From: Terriglobia bacterium
GTDB taxonomy: Bacteria > Acidobacteriota > Terriglobia > Bryobacterales > Bryobacteraceae
NCBI GenBank assembly: GCA_003175985.1
Contig: PSRJ01000372.1
Location: 1 to 64,000, forward strand
DNA: 64,000 nt
Direction: 5' to 3'
Shown in pieces: positions 60,936 through 64,000 of the stretch. The notes beneath the pieces were generated by a model that did not search any database, had not been told where the DNA came from, and saw only the letters and a program-made list of their open reading frames with translations. The first letter of the stretch is position 1. Each line of letters starts with the position of its first letter. Position numbers and translations under genes: made by a program.

Positions 60936-63179
60936 TTGGGTAACTGTCTCAGGGCGAAGGCGTGGTTGCTGACCATCCTGTTCCCGGCGGTTTTGCCAGC
61001 AGACAGCAGCGTGGCGATGACCCGCGTATCGGCAACCGGTCCCGATGTTCTGTTTCAGGTGGATCAACAGTGGGTTAGCGGGAACGCGGTTTTTGCCTGG
61101 CCGGCCGGAAGCAAGCACACGCTGCGCATCGATCCGCTGACGTATTCACCGCTGCTTTTGAAAACCCGGTATTTCTTCAACTGGTGGCAAAGTTCGGCGG
61201 GACCGCTGAGTTCTCCCTCCAACGAAGTCGTGATCACGGCGGATCCGCGCATTACGTGGTATAACGCCGACCTGAAAACCCAATACGCGATTACCCTTAG
61301 CTTTTACCCGTGCACCGATCAACCTTGCAACTCTCCCGGCACCGTGTGGGTGGGCCAGGTTCCTTTTCCCGGAAATACAGACGTCTGGTGCGATGCGGGG
61401 GTGACGGTGGCTGTCGAGGCGGTTCCCAATACCGGTTACGTATTTGCGGGCTGGTGGCAGGGAGGCGGAAGCCTGGGGCCGCTGTATTCGTTCGTTGTGA
61501 ATGCGCCGGTCACCGTGTATCCGCGTTTTTCCCCGGCGCGCAAGATCCAGTTGAGTAGTTCACCCCAGGGGCTGCAACTCCTGGCCGACCGGACTGTTGT
61601 GTTTGCCCCGGTGACGCTGGAATGGGGATTCGACACCCGGCACGATCTCGGCGTAGTTACGCCTCAGAGAGATAACCACGGACGTACGTGGGTTTTCCAG
61701 TCGTGGAGTGACGGCGGTCTGTTGAATCACTCGTATTCGGTAGCGCCAATGACAACGGCGGACTCCGTGGAAGCCCGATTTGTACGGGCGGTCGAGACCT
61801 TGGTGGCAACGGAGCCGCCTGGCCTTTCCGTAAAAGTGGATGGTGGAGATGTCACGACCCCGAAGGATTTCTTTTGGGGTGCAGGCGACACTCACACCCT
61901 GGCTGCGCCCTTACATCAAATCGATGCCACCGGCGCGCCGTGGACATTTCGCGCCTGGTCCAACGGCGCACCGGCGCAGCAGACCATCCAACTGGCGCCG
62001 GAACAGGCGGACGGTGGGATCCGTGTGACCGCGGTCTACAACCCGCTCAGCCGGATCCGCATGGAAAGTGTGCCTAACGGCGTGCCCGTGACAGTGGATG
62101 GGGCCGATTGCATCACTCCTTGCGAAATCGAGCGCGCCGTGGGAGCGAGCGTGCGGCTGGTCGCGCCGCCCGCTCTACCTGGAGGAGACGGTGTGCGTTA
62201 TCAGTTCGAAGGTTGGGAAGGAGCCGAAGGAGGCTCACTCCAAGCTTCGGCCGGCTTTCGCAGGGTGACAGCCCGGTACAGCGCCTGGTATCGCCTCACC
62301 CTCGCGAGCCGGCCGGCCGATAGCGGATCGTGGCAGGCCACACCTTCGTCGGCCGACGGCTTTTACCCCGCCGGTACGTCTGTGGCTCTCGCTTTTCTGC
62401 CCGCGTCAGGCATGCAGTTTCAGGGTTGGGAGTTGGACTTGGCGGGCACAAACAATCCTGCCAGCCTGGTAATGAATGCGCCTCACTCCGTAAGGGCGGC
62501 GGCGCAAGCGCTGCCACCGGCTCCCCCGCGGTTACGCGTATCCAGCGCGGCGGGCGACACCACGGCCGTGGCGCCGGGGTCCATTGTTTCTTTATTTGGA
62601 GCGGAGCTTGCCGGCGTGACAGCAGGCAGCACAGCCGATCCGCTGCCCCAGTCCTTGGGGGGCGTCAGTATTCGTTGTGCCGGACGGTTGATGCCTCTCC
62701 TCTATGTCTCACCGGGCCAGATCAATTTTCAAATGGCCGGAGACCTGGAGCCTGGCGCCTACAAGCTGGAATTGTACCGGGAGGGAGCGCCGGTTCGGAG
62801 CGCCGATTTCACTGTGGAAAGCCACGTCCCGGGGCTGTTCACGTCTACCCACGCAGACGGAAGCGCCATCACTCCCGATTCGCCTGCGCATTCCGGCGAG
62901 CGCGTAGTGCTGTACGGAACCGGCTTCGGTCCCTACGTCTTCAAGTTGTTGGACGGATTCCGCGTACCGGCCAGCCCGCCGGACCCAGTGACTGACACTT
63001 TGGAGGTTCTTGTATCCGGGCGCGTGCTGACGCCGGAATTTGCCGGCGCCACTCCTGGCATGACCGGAATCGCCATGGTACAGGTGGTCCTTCCGCAAGA
63101 CATGCCGGAAGCCGAAACGGAGTTTTCAGTCAGGATCGGCGGCGTCGAGAGCAACCAATTGCGGGTGATGGTGAGGTAA
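60936..63179 (+). CDS. Secreted repeat protein with C-terminal TIGR03437 module
   Basis: The likely start is TTG at 60936 (signal peptide RAKAWLLTILFPAVLPADSS); a TTG at 60966 is possible, and the longest frame to 60768 overlaps the opposite gene. The mature part has about five repeats with the core GY(V/F)F(A/R)(G/A)W(W/S), such as TGYVFAGWWQGGG, RTWVFQSWSDGG, APWTFRAWSNGA and VRYQFEGWEG, resembling InlB B-repeats and PEGA domains. The last 200 residues are the TIGR03437 module (VAPGSIVSLFGAELAGV, VSPGQINFQMAGDLEPG, SGERVVLYGTGFGPYV). It should be exported and involved in binding. Confidence 0.8.
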   Translation: MGNCLRAKAWLLTILFPAVLPADSSVAMTRVSATGPDVLFQVDQQWVSGNAVFAWPAGSKHTLRIDPLTYSPLLLKTRYFFNWWQSSAGPLSSPSNEVVITADPRITWYNADLKTQYAITLSFYPCTDQPCNSPGTVWVGQVPFPGNTDVWCDAGVTVAVEAVPNTGYVFAGWWQGGGSLGPLYSFVVNAPVTVYPRFSPARKIQLSSSPQGLQLLADRTVVFAPVTLEWGFDTRHDLGVVTPQRDNHGRTWVFQSWSDGGLLNHSYSVAPMTTADSVEARFVRAVETLVATEPPGLSVKVDGGDVTTPKDFFWGAGDTHTLAAPLHQIDATGAPWTFRAWSNGAPAQQTIQLAPEQADGGIRVTAVYNPLSRIRMESVPNGVPVTVDGADCITPCEIERAVGASVRLVAPPALPGGDGVRYQFEGWEGAEGGSLQASAGFRRVTARYSAWYRLTLASRPADSGSWQATPSSADGFYPAGTSVALAFLPASGMQFQGWELDLAGTNNPASLVMNAPHSVRAAAQALPPAPPRLRVSSAAGDTTAVAPGSIVSLFGAELAGVTAGSTADPLPQSLGGVSIRCAGRLMPLLYVSPGQINFQMAGDLEPGAYKLELYREGAPVRSADFTVESHVPGLFTSTHADGSAITPDSPAHSGERVVLYGTGFGPYVFKLLDGFRVPASPPDPVTDTLEVLVSGRVLTPEFAGATPGMTGIAMVQVVLPQDMPEAETEFSVRIGGVESNQLRVMVR

Positions 63180-63232
63180 GCAGGGCGCGGAGGTGTTCCG
63201 GAAGACCGCGCCCCGGCAGGATAGCATTGGGG

Positions 63233-63328
63233 CTACTCGGTGTTGCGGCCGCGGCGCCGCCTAAGAATCAAGATCCCAAACGCCACAGCAACCGCCGCAC
63301 AGACGATTCGAATCACAGTCGGATCCAT
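63233..63328 (-). CDS. 31-residue membrane peptide downstream of tadC
   Basis: An ATG at 63328 (AAAGGAG site 9 nt upstream) opens a 31-codon frame with one helix (TVIRIVCAAVAVAFGILIL) and a strongly basic end (RRRRGR). It starts 36 nt after the tadC stop on the same strand. Small basic membrane peptides of this form are common but rarely annotated. The function is unknown. Confidence 0.45.
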   Translation of the reverse strand: MDPTVIRIVCAAVAVAFGILILRRRRGRNTE

Positions 63329-63364
63329 TTCCAGCTCTCCTTTCTTGCCTTACTCATCGGCAGA

Positions 63365-64000
63365 TTACATGTTTTCGATCATAGGGAGAAGATCCCTGAC
63401 CAGCCGCGTAATCACGGGGCCGAGCGTCACCACAAACAACGATGGGAGGACGCAGAAGAAGATCGGAAAAACCAATTTGACGGCGAGCTTTGCAGCGCGC
63501 TCTTCGGCGCGTTGCCGGGCCATAATCCGCATATATTCGGAATGCCCGCGGAGGCACTGCGCCACGCTGGTTCCGAAACGATCGGTTTGCACCAACACGG
63601 CCACCAGCTTTTTCAGTTCGTCCACGCCGGTGCGGTCCGCGAGGTTGTGCAGCGCTTCCACTCTGCGCTTCCCGGCGCGCATCTCCAGGTTGATGAGTGC
63701 GAATTCGTCACAGATCTCGGGGTACGCGAACTGTAGTTCTTTGGCCACCTGCAAAATGGTCTGGTCCAGCCCCAGCCCCGATTCGACACAGACCACCATC
63801 AAGTCCAAAGCGTTAGGCAGTCCGCGCTCGATGGAGCGCTTGCGGCGGCGGATACGGAACAGGAGATATTGCATGGGCGCGCGATACCCGGCGACCACCG
63901 CGGCCGCGATCAGCAGAACCAGGTTTTCGGCGGATGCCCCCGATCGAAAGGCCAGAATAATACCGATGGCAGACAGAGCAACCGTGGAGACGGCCCTTGT
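63365..64000 (-). CDS. tadC: Type II secretion F / TadC family protein (N-terminus missing)
   Basis: An open frame runs from the right edge to the stop at 63365, so the N-terminus is outside the window. The first visible part is a hydrophobic segment (VALSAIGIILAF), then IERGLPNALDLMVVCVESGLGLDQTI, ICDEFALINLEMRAGKRRVE, VAVLVQTDRFGTSVAQCLRGHSE and the final membrane segment AVKLVFPIFFCVLPSLFVV. These are TadC-type (T2SSF) features of the tight-adherence pilus assembly platform. The gene is the last but one in a minus-strand unit and is followed by the 31-codon frame. Confidence 0.9.
   Translation of the reverse strand, partial: TRAVSTVALSAIGIILAFRSGASAENLVLLIAAAVVAGYRAPMQYLLFRIRRRKRSIERGLPNALDLMVVCVESGLGLDQTILQVAKELQFAYPEICDEFALINLEMRAGKRRVEALHNLADRTGVDELKKLVAVLVQTDRFGTSVAQCLRGHSEYMRIMARQRAEERAAKLAVKLVFPIFFCVLPSLFVVTLGPVITRLVRDLLPMIENM

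Noticed and set aside
63300-63330. GATTCGAATC resembling a tRNA T-loop
   Set aside because: No acceptor, D or anticodon arms can be built around it; it lies inside the small membrane peptide frame.

Overview
The window looks like a chromosome segment of an Acidobacteriota bacterium close to the Solibacter/Bryobacter group. The reasons are the high GC content, two very large Oar-type TonB-dependent receptors with an N-terminal carboxypeptidase-regulatory domain, several ECF sigma factors, many secreted proteins of unknown function, and two proteins ending in the C-terminal module known as TIGR03437, which is expanded in Solibacter. These are assignments by eye; no database search was run.

Layout. 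1-4.0 kb: an ECF sigma / anti-sigma / TonB receptor operon on the minus strand (the receptor runs off the left edge), divergent from a family 2 glycosyltransferase across a large dyad. 5.1-11.5 kb: a minus-strand heavy-metal RND efflux operon (small His-rich protein, TolC-type outer membrane protein, lipoprotein adaptor, CusA/CzcA-type pump). 11.6-14.2 kb: plus-strand genes for small periplasmic His-rich proteins, a cytochrome c and a DUF3500 protein. 14.2-20 kb: DUF4159, AhpD-like and GNAT genes, a PQQ-type beta-propeller cytochrome and a cytochrome/copper monooxygenase-like gene pair. 20.1-23.5 kb: a hemopexin-repeat protein fused to a putative cysteine-peptidase-like domain, and an ECF sigma factor translationally coupled to a triple VOC-domain protein. 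23.5-33.5 kb: rpsT, a ToxR-like regulator, an oxidoreductase, a universal stress protein, a subtilase, an HD-GYP phosphodiesterase and a membrane spermidine-synthase-like protein. 33.5-40.9 kb: minus-strand secreted proteins and a complete TonB receptor.

41.5-44.5 kb: a complete 2,976-bp IS1-family transposon with 24-bp terminal inverted repeats (22/24 match), a 12-bp target duplication and passenger genes besides the transposase. It sits directly upstream of the arginine genes argC-argB-argA-like, and its right end supplies a good -35 box to an argC promoter. This is the most unusual structure in the window.

47-64 kb: a molybdopterin-binding-type protein, a HAD phosphatase, a PAS/degenerate-GGDEF protein with motA-motB, purA, bshC, a cupin, a PilZ protein, larB, an outer-membrane barrel, a divergent pair of TIGR03437 proteins, and the end of a tad pilus tadC gene that runs off the right edge.

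No rRNA, tRNA or CRISPR array was found. Many start codons listed differ from the longest open frame because a Shine-Dalgarno sequence or signal peptide supports a shorter one.
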